NCBI RefSeq assembly: GCF_018917145.1
Contig: NZ_JAHLOD010000008.1
Location: 1 to 64,000 of the forward strand
Source of the DNA: Clostridium bornimense
GTDB taxonomy: Bacteria; Bacillota; Clostridia; Clostridiales; Clostridiaceae
Reading direction: 5' to 3'
Length of the DNA stretch: 64,000 bases
Part shown: positions 1 to 12,623 of the stretch, piece after piece
Numbering within the stretch: the stretch's first letter is position 1
How the letters are laid out: each line of letters starts with the position of its first letter
Translations under genes and position numbers: made by a program
The notes under the pieces: generated by a model
What the model saw: only the letters and a program-made list of their open reading frames with translations
Told to the model about the DNA's origin: nothing
Databases searched by the model: none

Positions 1-13
1 TCGTTTTGTTCAT
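1..13 (-). CDS. Start of a gene running off the left edge
   Basis: Only the first four codons (Met-Asn-Lys-Thr) are inside the window, reading leftwards from an ATG at 13-11. An AAGGAG ribosome binding site at 27-22 is correctly spaced for this start. The product cannot be named. The binding site lies inside a perfect hairpin, described separately. Confidence 0.6.
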
Positions 14-22
14 ATAAAAATC

Positions 23-55
23 TCCTTATGATAAAAAGATATTTTATCATAAGGA
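23..55 (-). promoter_or_regulatory. 14-bp perfect hairpin covering a Shine-Dalgarno site
   Basis: Arms at 23-36 and 42-55 are exact inverse copies around a 5-base loop. On the minus strand the second arm contains most of the AAGGAG that serves the start codon at 13-11, so the folded mRNA would hide the ribosome binding site. At DNA level the same sequence could be an operator. There is no U-run after it, so it is not a standard terminator. Confidence 0.5.
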
Positions 56-140
56 TCATCCTATTATATACCGGAATATATTTCCTAGCTCTTGTTTTTT
101 CTAAAGTTGACGACATTGACTGTGCACTGCCAAACTGAAA

Positions 141-1304
141 TTATATTAAAGAGTCTTCTTTAAGTAACTTATATAATGTAGGATTAAAATTAAACTCTTT
201 TATCAATCTATTAACTTCTTCTATTGCTTTTTCTCTTTTTTCTTTAGATACATTTCCCTTTGATGCTCTTATTAAAATATTTTTTGGTGAATGTGCTATA
301 TCAATAAATTCTAATAATTGCGTTTTATACCCTACTGCTTCTAATAAGTTTCCTCTTACAGAATCAGTCATCAATGCTGCTATTCTTTCTTGTATTATTC
401 CGTATTTAGTTAATATAGAAAAATTATCAGATTTCATGTCTCTGTTAAATTCATGTTGACAGCAAGGCACTGAGAAAATCATTTTACTATTCCACTTTAT
501 AGCATTATATAATGCATAATCTGTAGCTGTATCACAGGCATGAAGAGTTATTACCATATCAACTTTGTTATTATATTTGAAACCATTTATATCTCCAAGT
601 TCAAAATGCAGATTTTCATAATTATATGATTTTGCTATATCATTGCATTTCTTAATAACATCTTTTTTAAGATCTAACCCTATCATCTTTACTTTTATAT
701 TTTTAATTTTCACAAAATAATAATATAGTACAAAAGTTAAATATGATTTACCACATCCAAAGTCTAAAATAGTAAGTTCTTTATAATCATTTTTCTTTAT
801 TTCATCATCTATTATCTCAACGAATCTGTTTATTTGCTTATATTTATCGTATTTAGATTTTACTACTTTTCCTTCCTTTGTAAATACTCCTAAGTCTATT
901 AATGGTTCTATTATCATTCCTTCTTTAAGGATATAATTTTTTTCTTTATTATGACTTTTATTTACCATCTTTGCATTGTCACTTTTTCTTTTGCTTAGAT
1001 GAACCTTTCCTTTTTTAGATATTTTCAAATCAAAAGTAGTAGTTTCTGACCATGCTGAAACTTGTTTATAGTTATTTTCTATTTTTTCTATTAATTTCTC
1101 TTCTAATTGTGATTTATCTATATTTTCATGAAACACTTGTTTATCTGTAAACTTCTCTATTTGATAATATTGTTTATTATTTTTTTCTTTAAGAGCAATG
1201 TTTATTTTATTATATTTAACATCTTTATTTGCCTTATTGCTTATAACGACCTTAATAATATTTTCTTCTAATATTTCTTTAATTGCCTCTGCTAAAACTG
1301 ACAT
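141..1304 (-). CDS. Class I SAM-dependent methyltransferase
   Basis: The central part carries the SAM-binding motif LDFGCGKSYLT, then an acidic residue after the second strand (MIGLDLKK), and a VPCCQHE motif typical of the Methyltransf_32-like group. The roughly 150 N-terminal residues are basic and look like a separate substrate- or RNA-binding domain. A longer reading frame begins at 1337, but the Met at 1304 has an AAGGTG site at a good distance and starts with MSVLAEAI, so I use it. The substrate is unknown; RNA or protein methylation would fit. No signal peptide or membrane segment is seen. It is a single gene with no obvious operon partner. Confidence 0.75.
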   Translation of the reverse strand: MSVLAEAIKEILEENIIKVVISNKANKDVKYNKINIALKEKNNKQYYQIEKFTDKQVFHENIDKSQLEEKLIEKIENNYKQVSAWSETTTFDLKISKKGKVHLSKRKSDNAKMVNKSHNKEKNYILKEGMIIEPLIDLGVFTKEGKVVKSKYDKYKQINRFVEIIDDEIKKNDYKELTILDFGCGKSYLTFVLYYYFVKIKNIKVKMIGLDLKKDVIKKCNDIAKSYNYENLHFELGDINGFKYNNKVDMVITLHACDTATDYALYNAIKWNSKMIFSVPCCQHEFNRDMKSDNFSILTKYGIIQERIAALMTDSVRGNLLEAVGYKTQLLEFIDIAHSPKNILIRASKGNVSKEKREKAIEEVNRLIKEFNFNPTLYKLLKEDSLI

Positions 1305-1460
1305 TTTACCACACCTTATTATTTTTTTACGTAACACTATTATATATACTACATCTTAAAATTACAATTTACAATTATTCATTTCACAATGTTGTATTAG
1401 TAACTAATAATTCATAACTATCAATACTTTTATATCTGTGCATTATCGTATCTTCTTCAT

Positions 1461-1492
1461 AAAAAAACTGCCACAGTCTTTTCCGCGGCAGT
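1461..1492 (-). terminator. Rho-independent terminator after the phosphodiesterase gene
   Basis: On the minus strand a 10-bp stem (ACTGCCGCGG with CTGTGGCAGT, two wobble pairs) is followed by seven Ts. It sits about 25 bases past the stop of the gene ending at 1517. Confidence 0.85.
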
Positions 1493-1516
1493 CTCCATCT
1501 TAATCGAAAATATCCA

Positions 1517-2239
1517 TTATTTATTCTGCATTATATCTCTTAATAACTCTGGATAATCAGTAAATAAGCCATCTACTTTTAAGGATATTAACTTTCTCAT
1601 ATGGACAGGATTATTTACTGTATATATATTAACAGCAATATGATTTTCTTTTGCTTCTTTTATTAAATCTTCTGTAACCAGTCTTATGCTAGGATGAATT
1701 GCATCAGCTTTAAGGCACTTTGCATATTCAATAACATTTTCGATATCTTCATCATACAAAATTCCAGTCTTTATAGTTTCATCAATTTCCTTGCATCTCT
1801 TTACAGCTTTATGATTAAAACTAGATAAAATAACTCTCTCTTGCAAATTATACTTTTTTACTAATTTAATAGTATCTTCTTCTATATTAAGATAGTCTAC
1901 TTCATCATTTTTTATCTCTATATTTAATAATACATCACTTTCTTTAACTAACTTTAATACTTCTTCTAATGTTGGTATCCTACATTTCTCATTATCTTCA
2001 AAAAGCTTTCTTCTATTTCTCAACTTCAAAAGATCATTAAAATTAAAGTCCTTTATTAGTCCTTTTCCTAAAAAAGTTCGTTCCACATCCTCATCATGTA
2101 TAACAACAAGAATATTGTCTTTTGTCTTATGAACATCTAGTTCTATTCCTGTAGCCCCTATCTTAATAGCATTTTCAAAAGCTAATAATGTATTTTCTGG
2201 GTAATCATTGCTAGCTCCTCTATGAGCAAAATTAATCAT
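1517..2239 (-). CDS. Glycerophosphodiester phosphodiesterase (GDPD family)
   Basis: This 240-residue protein opens with the family signature HRGASNDYPENT, followed by ELDVHKTKD and HDEDVERT, which hold the metal and catalytic residues of GDPD enzymes. The family hydrolyses glycerophosphodiesters to glycerol-3-phosphate and an alcohol. There is no signal peptide, so this is the cytosolic UgpQ-like form, not the secreted GlpQ form, and its length is normal for it. The ATG at 2239 has an AGAGGTGATG site. It is followed by its own terminator and stands alone. Confidence 0.9.
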   Translation of the reverse strand: MINFAHRGASNDYPENTLLAFENAIKIGATGIELDVHKTKDNILVVIHDEDVERTFLGKGLIKDFNFNDLLKLRNRRKLFEDNEKCRIPTLEEVLKLVKESDVLLNIEIKNDEVDYLNIEEDTIKLVKKYNLQERVILSSFNHKAVKRCKEIDETIKTGILYDEDIENVIEYAKCLKADAIHPSIRLVTEDLIKEAKENHIAVNIYTVNNPVHMRKLISLKVDGLFTDYPELLRDIMQNK

Positions 2240-2289
2240 AACATCACCTCTTTAAATCCATTATAATACTATTTCTATAAAAGTGAATT

Positions 2290-3159
2290 CTAAAATCTTC
2301 TTCTATAGCCACATCTTTTGCATAAATCTTCAACGGCTGTTCTATTTGAAAATCCATCATACAACTTTACAGCTCTTTCACCTTCTAGTATTTCATCTAA
2401 AGTATCTTCTAATATATTTCCTAATTTTATATTTCCTTCACTATCTAAACAACAAGGTACAACAGTACCATCTACCAATACTCCTAGTTGATCCCTTAAT
2501 CCATAACAAAAACCTTTATCTCCTATAATATTTGCATCAGTACTTGGCCAGCTAAACTTTTCTGCTGCATGTAAATATATTCGATCTCCAATTTTGGCTT
2601 TTTTATCTTTATCTATTTTTTCTTTTAAGTCATAATTAAGATTAAACTTTTCTTCTATTATTCTAAAAATCTCGATATTTCTATCGTTTTCTCCTTTCAA
2701 ATCAACACTATCTAAATTCCATAGTCTTAATGCTGAAATTATATTAGTATTGTCACTACAATACTCAGCAAAATTAAGTACCTCTTCCACATATTCATTA
2801 AAATTTACTGCTACATCATTAGCTTCAAAACTGTGCAATGATATATTAACTTGTCTTAAAGCCTTTGCTTTGTATAATATCGTTTTTACTTTATTAAGTA
2901 GTGTCCCATTTGTTGTTATATTCACCTTAAATCCTGCTTCTCTACTAAGTTCTAAAAATTTTTCTATATTAGGATTTAAAAGTGGTTCTCCCATAAGATG
3001 AAAATATATATAATCTGTATAAGGTTTTATTTCCTTTAAAATATGTGAAAAAGTTTCTTCATCCATAAATTTTAACTGTCTTTTAGTCTTCGGACAAAAG
3101 TTACAACTTAAATTACATACATTTGTTATTTCTATATAAATTCTTTTGAATCTTTTCAT
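2290..3159 (-). CDS. Radical SAM/SPASM domain protein
   Basis: The N-terminus has the CNLSCNFCPKTKR cluster motif (CxxxCxxC) that binds the 4Fe-4S cluster used to cleave SAM. The GEPLLNP stretch is the usual SAM-contacting region. The C-terminal third has further cysteines (CYG, CCLDSEG, LCKRCGY) that fit a SPASM auxiliary-cluster domain. Such proteins often modify peptides or act as maturases, but no peptide precursor gene is visible nearby, so the substrate is not known. The ATG at 3159 has an AGGAGATAT site. The phosphodiesterase gene starts about 50 bases downstream on the same strand, so co-transcription is possible. Confidence 0.85.
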   Translation of the reverse strand: MKRFKRIYIEITNVCNLSCNFCPKTKRQLKFMDEETFSHILKEIKPYTDYIYFHLMGEPLLNPNIEKFLELSREAGFKVNITTNGTLLNKVKTILYKAKALRQVNISLHSFEANDVAVNFNEYVEEVLNFAEYCSDNTNIISALRLWNLDSVDLKGENDRNIEIFRIIEEKFNLNYDLKEKIDKDKKAKIGDRIYLHAAEKFSWPSTDANIIGDKGFCYGLRDQLGVLVDGTVVPCCLDSEGNIKLGNILEDTLDEILEGERAVKLYDGFSNRTAVEDLCKRCGYRRRF

Positions 3160-3262
3160 AGATATCTCCTATCATTAATGCTGTCTTTAAATATCTTATA
3201 TCATACGTAATTGAATAGTTTCTGTCAATAACAACAAAAGAGCTCATATTCCACATTATACT

Positions 3263-3309
3263 ATAATAAAAAGAAACTATTGCTAACAAATTTTATTTAT
3301 TGGCAATAG
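3263..3309 (-). terminator. Terminator after the DHA2 exporter gene
   Basis: CTATTGC and GCAATAG arms pair across about 19 bases, with additional inner pairing. On the minus strand they are followed by TTTCTTTTTATT. The hairpin lies just past the stop at 3337. Confidence 0.65.
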
Positions 3310-3336
3310 CTTCTAATTCATGTTTCATAAACAATA

Positions 3337-4743
3337 TTATTTCTTTTTATTTTTTATAGACATAATAATTGATAGGCACAATCCAATAAAAGCAAACAGA
3401 TTTAAAGCTAAAACTGCAGTTCTAAATCCATAAGCTACTGAACCTTCTACAGATCCTAATGTTGCTAATACTTTGCTCTGAGATGATGACATTATCCCAA
3501 TAAATACTGCAGAACCTATCGCTGCTGCTACTTGTTGAAGTGTATTTAGAATTGCTACTCCATGTGGATAATACTGTTTTGGTAATATATTTAAAGCACT
3601 TGTTTGAGAAATAGATAAAGTGCATCCAATTCCAATACAAACTATAGCGTATGTAATCACAATCTTTAATAATCCTGTTTCAGTCCCTACTGTTGATAAA
3701 ATAAATAAAGCAACTGTGATTATAGCAAAACCTGTAGGTATAAGAATTCGTGAACCAATTTTATCATATAACCTTCCTCCAATAAGTGATACACATCCAT
3801 TACATAATGTTGCTGGAAGTAACACTAAAGCAGCTAAAAAAGTAGTAGTTTTTAAGGCACCTTGAAGAAATATCGGAAGCATAACATTCATAGTAAATAC
3901 AGTCATCATAGAAATCATTACAAGAATAACCCCAATAGAGAATAACGGAAATTTAAACGTGCGTATTTCAAGCATAGGTTCTTTCAATGATAATTGACGG
4001 AAACAAAATACTGTAAATGCAATAATGCCAACAGCAAATATTAAAACAGTAGAAATTATATTTTCACCTCCACTAAAAGTGCTTAGTCCATATATAATTC
4101 CCCCAACACCTAATGTTGATAATATAATTGATAAAATATCCAGTTTAGGTTTTGTAAGTTCTGATAAGTTTACAAGATATACATATCCCAATATCATGCA
4201 AATCACTATAATTGGAATTAATATTATAAATAGTACATGCCAACTAAAATATTGCAATAAATATCCTGATATTGTTGGTCCAAGGGCTGGTCCAAGTTGC
4301 ACTGCACAAACACCTACCCCCATCACTGAACCATGTTTTTCTGGTGGTGTTACCATTAAAATTGAATTCATCATAATAGGAATCATCATTCCTGTCCCTA
4401 TTGCTTGTACCATTCTTGATATAAGCAACATAAAAAATACCTTTGAACAAGCCGCCGATATAGTCCCAATTAAAAGAAATGCCATAGCTCCAAGATATAA
4501 TTTTTTAGTTTCAAAAGATTGTATTAGAAATGCTGTAACTGGAACCATTACTGAAACTACTATCATATAACCAGTAACAATCCATTGTATTGTCGCTGCT
4601 GTTACTTTCATTTCATCCATAAGAGTATTTAATGCAACGTTTAATATAGTTTCATTAAATACTCCTATAAAAGCACTAAATACTAATACTGATAAAATTA
4701 TTTTCGTATTATCTTTCACTATTGGTTTTTTAATACTTTCCAC
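3337..4743 (-). CDS. MFS drug exporter, DHA2 (EmrB/QacA) family
   Basis: The 468-residue protein is almost entirely hydrophobic, with about 14 membrane segments. It shows the motifs expected of the DHA2 family: WIVTGYMI in the first half, the LISRMVQAIGTG stretch of motif C type, and GPALGPTISGYL. Members export toxic organic compounds by proton antiport. The start is GTG at 4743, supported by AGGAGG six bases upstream. It is monocistronic, with a terminator on each side. No regulator gene is adjacent. The substrate cannot be deduced. Confidence 0.88.
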   Translation of the reverse strand: MESIKKPIVKDNTKIILSVLVFSAFIGVFNETILNVALNTLMDEMKVTAATIQWIVTGYMIVVSVMVPVTAFLIQSFETKKLYLGAMAFLLIGTISAACSKVFFMLLISRMVQAIGTGMMIPIMMNSILMVTPPEKHGSVMGVGVCAVQLGPALGPTISGYLLQYFSWHVLFIILIPIIVICMILGYVYLVNLSELTKPKLDILSIILSTLGVGGIIYGLSTFSGGENIISTVLIFAVGIIAFTVFCFRQLSLKEPMLEIRTFKFPLFSIGVILVMISMMTVFTMNVMLPIFLQGALKTTTFLAALVLLPATLCNGCVSLIGGRLYDKIGSRILIPTGFAIITVALFILSTVGTETGLLKIVITYAIVCIGIGCTLSISQTSALNILPKQYYPHGVAILNTLQQVAAAIGSAVFIGIMSSSQSKVLATLGSVEGSVAYGFRTAVLALNLFAFIGLCLSIIMSIKNKKK

Positions 4744-4773
4744 AAAAAATCCTCCTCTTTATGTTAATAAAAA

Positions 4774-4820
4774 AACGAGCAGTTATAATAACTGGATTTA
4801 CGTTATTATAACTACTCGTT
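4774..4820 (-). terminator. Terminator of the M20 amidohydrolase gene
   Basis: A long near-perfect stem (AACGAGTAGTTATAATAAC pairing with its inverse, one mismatch) is followed on the minus strand by a run of seven Ts. Confidence 0.9.
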
Positions 4821-4873
4821 ACATTTATATTATATATTAATTTTTCAATATTTTTCAAACACTTTTTTAATAG

Positions 4874-6058
4874 TTACTTATTATTTTTCAACCACATAAT
4901 AGCACTATATGCATGGATAGCTGCTCCTGTTGGTAATATATCTTCATTAAAAACAACTTGTTTGCTATGCATTGGTTCTCCATACAAAGTATTTTCCTGT
5001 TTTGTCCCTGCACCTAACATAACATATAAGCTTGGTACTTCATATGAATAAGAAGCAAAATCTTCTGAACCCATTCCCCCAGCTTCAAATAAAACAACTG
5101 CTCTTTCTCCCACTAGATCTTTCATATAATTAGTAACTTCATGAGCTAACTTATTATCATTAGCTAGTGGTGGCACTGAAGCTAATTCAATTAGTTCTGC
5201 CTCGCCTCTAAACATCTTAGCAGTAGCAGTAACTATATCATTAATTCTGTTAAATATAAACTCTCCCACTTCTTTGTTTAAACTTCTAATAGTACCTTCC
5301 ATAATAACTTCACCTGGTATTATGTTTGCTGCATCTCCTCCAGAGAACTTACCTATTGTTACCACTGCAGAATTAGTTGCAGATATTTCTCTACTTGTTA
5401 TTTCTTGAAGCGCTATGTATATATGTGCTGCTATATTTATCGGATCTACACCAGTTTCTGGCATAGCACCATGACAACCAGCTCCCTTTACAACTATTCT
5501 AAACTTGTTACATCCTGCAATACTAGTTCCTAATCCACATAATACTACATTGGAAGGTGTTCCTGAATGTACATGCATTGCCATTGCTGCATCAACCTTA
5601 GGATTTTCAAGCACTCCTGCTTTCAGCATCTTTTTAGCTCCAGTAAATCCTTCCTCATCCGGTTGAAATACTAACTTAACAGTACCTTCTATATCATCTT
5701 GATTTTCTCTTAATAGCTTAGCTGCGCCTAAAAGCATAGCTGTATGCATATCATGACCACAAGCATGCATACATCCATTATTTGACTTGAATTCACATTC
5801 AGTAGCTTCCTTTACTGGTAATGCATCCATATCTGCTCTTAATAAAAATGTCTTACCAGGCTTTTTTCCTTCTATTGTAGCTACTATTCCACTTTCACAT
5901 ATTTCCTTAGGATCATATCCTAATTTTCTTAACTCTTCCATAACATAAGCTTTTGTTTTAGGAAGAGTATCTCCTACTTCAGGATTACTATGAAGAGTTC
6001 TTCTATAATTAATTATATCATCCTTTATTGATGTAGCTTGTTCCATAAACTTATTCAT
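4874..6058 (-). CDS. M20-family amidohydrolase (N-acyl-amino acid / hippurate hydrolase type)
   Basis: At 394 residues this has the usual length of the HipO/AbgB-like amidohydrolases. Metal-binding motifs are clear: ADMDALPV, then HACGHDMHTAM, then EEGFTGAKKML with the catalytic glutamate, and GSEDFASY near the C-terminus. The family removes acyl groups from N-acyl amino acids or cleaves related amides, using two metal ions in the cytosol. The lid domain sits between about residues 185 and 300. The start at 6058 has a GAGGTGAAATT site. The gene is on its own between two gaps. The exact substrate is open. Confidence 0.88.
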   Translation of the reverse strand: MNKFMEQATSIKDDIINYRRTLHSNPEVGDTLPKTKAYVMEELRKLGYDPKEICESGIVATIEGKKPGKTFLLRADMDALPVKEATECEFKSNNGCMHACGHDMHTAMLLGAAKLLRENQDDIEGTVKLVFQPDEEGFTGAKKMLKAGVLENPKVDAAMAMHVHSGTPSNVVLCGLGTSIAGCNKFRIVVKGAGCHGAMPETGVDPINIAAHIYIALQEITSREISATNSAVVTIGKFSGGDAANIIPGEVIMEGTIRSLNKEVGEFIFNRINDIVTATAKMFRGEAELIELASVPPLANDNKLAHEVTNYMKDLVGERAVVLFEAGGMGSEDFASYSYEVPSLYVMLGAGTKQENTLYGEPMHSKQVVFNEDILPTGAAIHAYSAIMWLKNNK

Positions 6059-6166
6059 AATTTCACCTCATTTATCTTTAGATTTAAATCTATTATTTAC
6101 ATATTTAATTATATATATGTTTTAAAAATGTTTCTATATATCCATTAATAACTTTTATTTAACAAA

Positions 6167-7078
6167 TTATAAATATTTTTTTCTTTTAAAAATCCATATA
6201 CAAAATATTACTATAATTGAACTGATAATTATTATAACAGGATACCCATATTTCCAGTGTAACTCCGGCATATTTACAAAATTCATACCATACCATCCTG
6301 TAATAAGTGACAACGGGAAAAATATCGCTGTTATAATTGTTATGATCATCATAGTTTCATTTTGCTTAGCACTTAGCTGTGATTGATATATTTCTCTTAC
6401 TTGAACAGAATATTCTCTTAAAATATGCACTTCGTTTTTTAATCTTCCTACTCTAGCACCAAAAAGATCAAACAGTCTTTCTTCTTCTTCATCAAATAAC
6501 TTATACTCATTTGTTTGTAATGTAGTAACTACATCTTCTAGCTGACTATAATAATATGTAAAAGGCGTTGTCTTATTTCTGAAATCAATTATCTTTTTAT
6601 TGAAATCTTCTATTTTTCCATCTAGCACTAACGCCTCTAAATTTGAAATATAATCTTCCAACTTATCTATATATAACAAGTCATTGTATATAAAATGTTC
6701 TAGGAAAGATACAAATACTCTTCCTATTTTGTTAGAATTATAAGTTTTCTTTCCTTGCATCTTTCCAATACACCTATTAATAAAATTATTATCATCTATA
6801 AATACAATACCTTTATTCCAAATCAAAAAAGAAAAACTATGCTTTTGTTTTTTCTTTTTTTTATTTGGTATAGAAAATGTTCCACTTATATACTTTTCAT
6901 AAACCTCAACTTTACAAAACCTATTATTATTGCTTGGAAAAATCTTTGCTGACTTTATTTCATCTGGAAAAGTATATTTACAAATCTCTTTTTCAGTAAA
7001 TACTGCCACTGTGTTTTCCCAGCTTGTTGAAATGTCAGACGCCATCTTTTCTAAATCTCTATCTATAAAATAAAACAT
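6167..7078 (-). CDS. corA: CorA-family magnesium/metal ion channel
   Basis: The C-terminus has two membrane helices and the CorA signature YGMN between them (GWYGMNFVNMPE), followed by a basic tail. The long N-terminal part is hydrophilic and helical, as expected for the cytosolic funnel of CorA, which forms pentamers and lets Mg2+ or related divalent ions in. The reading frame is open to a Met at 7135, but the GAGAGG site fits the Met at 7078 (MFYFIDRD) best, giving 303 residues. No M-box riboswitch is recognisable in the short upstream gap. Some members move other metals (Co2+, Ni2+, Zn2+), so the ion is not certain. Confidence 0.88.
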   Translation of the reverse strand: MFYFIDRDLEKMASDISTSWENTVAVFTEKEICKYTFPDEIKSAKIFPSNNNRFCKVEVYEKYISGTFSIPNKKKKKQKHSFSFLIWNKGIVFIDDNNFINRCIGKMQGKKTYNSNKIGRVFVSFLEHFIYNDLLYIDKLEDYISNLEALVLDGKIEDFNKKIIDFRNKTTPFTYYYSQLEDVVTTLQTNEYKLFDEEEERLFDLFGARVGRLKNEVHILREYSVQVREIYQSQLSAKQNETMMIITIITAIFFPLSLITGWYGMNFVNMPELHWKYGYPVIIIISSIIVIFCIWIFKRKKYL

Positions 7079-7204
7079 TACTACCATAACCTCTCTATAA
7101 ATTAATAAATAAAAGGAAAGCGGTAATATCCTCAAAACGAAACTATACTTCTTTTCAAGAATGCTACCGCTATACTTATATAAAATACTATTATAATTTT
7201 TCTA

Positions 7205-8749
7205 TTAGAATAACATTAAGCCTGCATAACAAATAATACCCATTAACACAACAAATAATAAATAGAAACGAATAGCTTTAGACATAATTTTGCTTTCTAA
7301 ACCTGGTTTATTAATTGCAGCAATAGCAATGGCTATACTTTGTGGTGAAATCATCTTACCAGCATCAGCACCTGCAGAGTTAGCAGCACAAAGCCATGTT
7401 GGATCCATATTTAATGTTTGAGCAGTGTGTAATTGTAAACCACCGAAAAGTACACTTGATGAAGTACCACTTCCAGTAACAAAACTTCCCACAGAACCAA
7501 TTAATGGTGCTACTAATGGATAAAGTCCTCCTGTAATAGAAACAATTATACTAGCTATACTATCAATCATTCCACTATAACCCATAATCTTAGCAGCAGC
7601 CATAATAGATGCTATAGTAAGAACTGTTTTAGACATTTGTTTAACACTAGCTACAAATACACCACCAATTTCTTTAAAAGAAGCCTTTTGGATCTTACCA
7701 CCAATAATAGCTGCTAAGAAAATTAGAATACCTGGTGTTACAATCCAACTAAATACTGTATCTGAACCACCTTTACCTTGATAGATACGTACAGAAGTCT
7801 TAACAGCTCCTAAAGTATTATGAACAATTGGAACAGCCTTAGATGTAATAACTAATAATACAAATATTAAAATAAATGGACTCCATGCACAAAGAGCTTC
7901 CTTAAGTGTAGTCTTTGTATTAGTCATCTCTTCTGGAAGATCCATCTTATATTCAGCTGGAACTTCCTTCTTGCTTAATTTACTAATTAAGATTATAACT
8001 GCCATAGCACAAATAGAACCTAAAATATTAGCAAGTTCAGCTCCCATAAATTTAGCTGCTAACATTTGTGGAATTGAAAAAGCAAGTCCACTTGCAAGGG
8101 TAGCAGGTAACACTCCCTTTAATGCTTTTACAGATTTACCTGTTAGAATAACCATAAGGAATGGTGTTAATATAACTAATGGTGCTATTTGTACAGTAGT
8201 AGCAAATGCAACTTTCATTACATCAAGTTCAGTAATATTAGCTAAAGTAATAGTTGGAATACCTATTGACCCAAAAGCAGTTGGAGTAGCATTAGCAACT
8301 AAGCAAACAACTGCAGCAAATATTGGTTCAAATCCTAATCCACAAAGAATACCTGCTGGGATTGCAACTGCAGTTCCGAAACCTGCCATACCTTCCATGA
8401 AACCACCGAATCCCCAAGCAATAATTAATACTAAAATACGCTTATCGCAAGATACAGTAGTAAGCATACGCTTAATTACTTCCATAGCTCCTGTATGAAG
8501 GCATAAGTTGTAAGTGAAAATGGCTGCGATGATAACTAGGGAAATCGGCCATAATGCCATTACGATACCTTCCAATCCTGCAGTAAGCATATTAACAGAA
8601 TCCATGTGCCATACTATTGCTGCAAGAATTGCAGAAATAACAAGAGTAATAGGACATGCAATGTGACCTGGCATTTTTAAACCAGTAAGTGCTATTATAA
8701 GCCATATAATTGGTAAAATAGCAAGAAAGAACATAATTACTTCATTCAT
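7205..8749 (-). CDS. lctP: L-lactate permease, LctP family
   Basis: The 514-residue protein has about 12-13 membrane segments and the conserved LctP stretches GFGGFMEGMAGFGTAVAIP, GSFVTGSGTSSSVLFG and AANSAGADAGKMISPQ. The family carries lactate (and glycolate) across the membrane with protons. No lactate dehydrogenase or racemase gene is next to it here. The ATG at 8749 follows an AAAGGAG site. Two palindromes and a good -10 box lie upstream and suggest regulated transcription; they are listed separately. Confidence 0.92.
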   Translation of the reverse strand: MNEVIMFFLAILPIIWLIIALTGLKMPGHIACPITLVISAILAAIVWHMDSVNMLTAGLEGIVMALWPISLVIIAAIFTYNLCLHTGAMEVIKRMLTTVSCDKRILVLIIAWGFGGFMEGMAGFGTAVAIPAGILCGLGFEPIFAAVVCLVANATPTAFGSIGIPTITLANITELDVMKVAFATTVQIAPLVILTPFLMVILTGKSVKALKGVLPATLASGLAFSIPQMLAAKFMGAELANILGSICAMAVIILISKLSKKEVPAEYKMDLPEEMTNTKTTLKEALCAWSPFILIFVLLVITSKAVPIVHNTLGAVKTSVRIYQGKGGSDTVFSWIVTPGILIFLAAIIGGKIQKASFKEIGGVFVASVKQMSKTVLTIASIMAAAKIMGYSGMIDSIASIIVSITGGLYPLVAPLIGSVGSFVTGSGTSSSVLFGGLQLHTAQTLNMDPTWLCAANSAGADAGKMISPQSIAIAIAAINKPGLESKIMSKAIRFYLLFVVLMGIICYAGLMLF

Positions 8750-8821
8750 GATATAATTCTCCTTTGTTTTTCAAAATATTTAAAACCGGCAGGAGTGTCG
8801 ATTTTCCTCATACATTTTTTT

Positions 8822-8957
8822 ATTATACCACCATTTTTTTCTGCTATGAAGTCCATTTACCAAAGTAGTCATATTGTGACAATACTTTTATTATTTTTGA
8901 AATTAATTACATTTTTTATCAATATTTTTGAATAGGTAAAATATCTTTATTACCTAT
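8822..8957 (-). promoter_or_regulatory. Promoter and two operator-like palindromes upstream of lctP
   Basis: A TATAAT box (minus strand, 8827-8822) has TTCATA 17 bases upstream. Further upstream are two palindromes: TATTGTGACAATA at 8872-8884 (around the -45 to -60 region) and ATAGGTAA with its inverse TTACCTAT at 8932-8939 and 8950-8957. Both look like dimer-binding sites, but I cannot assign them to a known regulator. Nothing else is seen in the 8750-9055 gap. Confidence 0.4.
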
Positions 8958-9054
8958 ATAAAACTATTATACTTAAGTGTTGATTTAAGATTACTAAAAC
9001 AACTTATTCTATATCTAAAACTTAAAATTATATTCTAATTTATAGCACCTTCTT

Positions 9055-9098
9055 ACAAAAAAAGAACTACCACAATCATTTTTCTTGTAGCAGTTCTT
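9055..9098 (-). terminator. Terminator of the beta-glucoside operon
   Basis: AGAACTGCTACAA pairs with TTGTGGTAGTTCT across a 9-base loop and runs into seven Ts on the minus strand, downstream of the 6-phospho-beta-glucosidase stop. Confidence 0.88.
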
Positions 9099-9164
9099 TC
9101 TTTTATTATTATAACAAGAGAGATTTTAATTAATACTTATTACGGAATTAATTCACTTATGCTT

Positions 9165-10613
<1,449 letters not shown>

Positions 10614-10616
10614 CTA

Positions 10617-12512
<1,896 letters not shown>

Positions 12513-12623
12513 CTAATGATATTGTTTACATTTTTATTGTAATCGTTTATCATATATTCATCAATACTATATTTAATATGATAATTATAGTTTCTATCTA
12601 TGATTAAATTAGGGGGTATTATT

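Noticed and set aside
7085-7190. M-box or other riboswitch before corA
   Set aside because: Only a weak 7-bp pairing (AGCGGTA and TACCGCT) across a large loop is present; the length and conserved parts of a riboswitch are missing.
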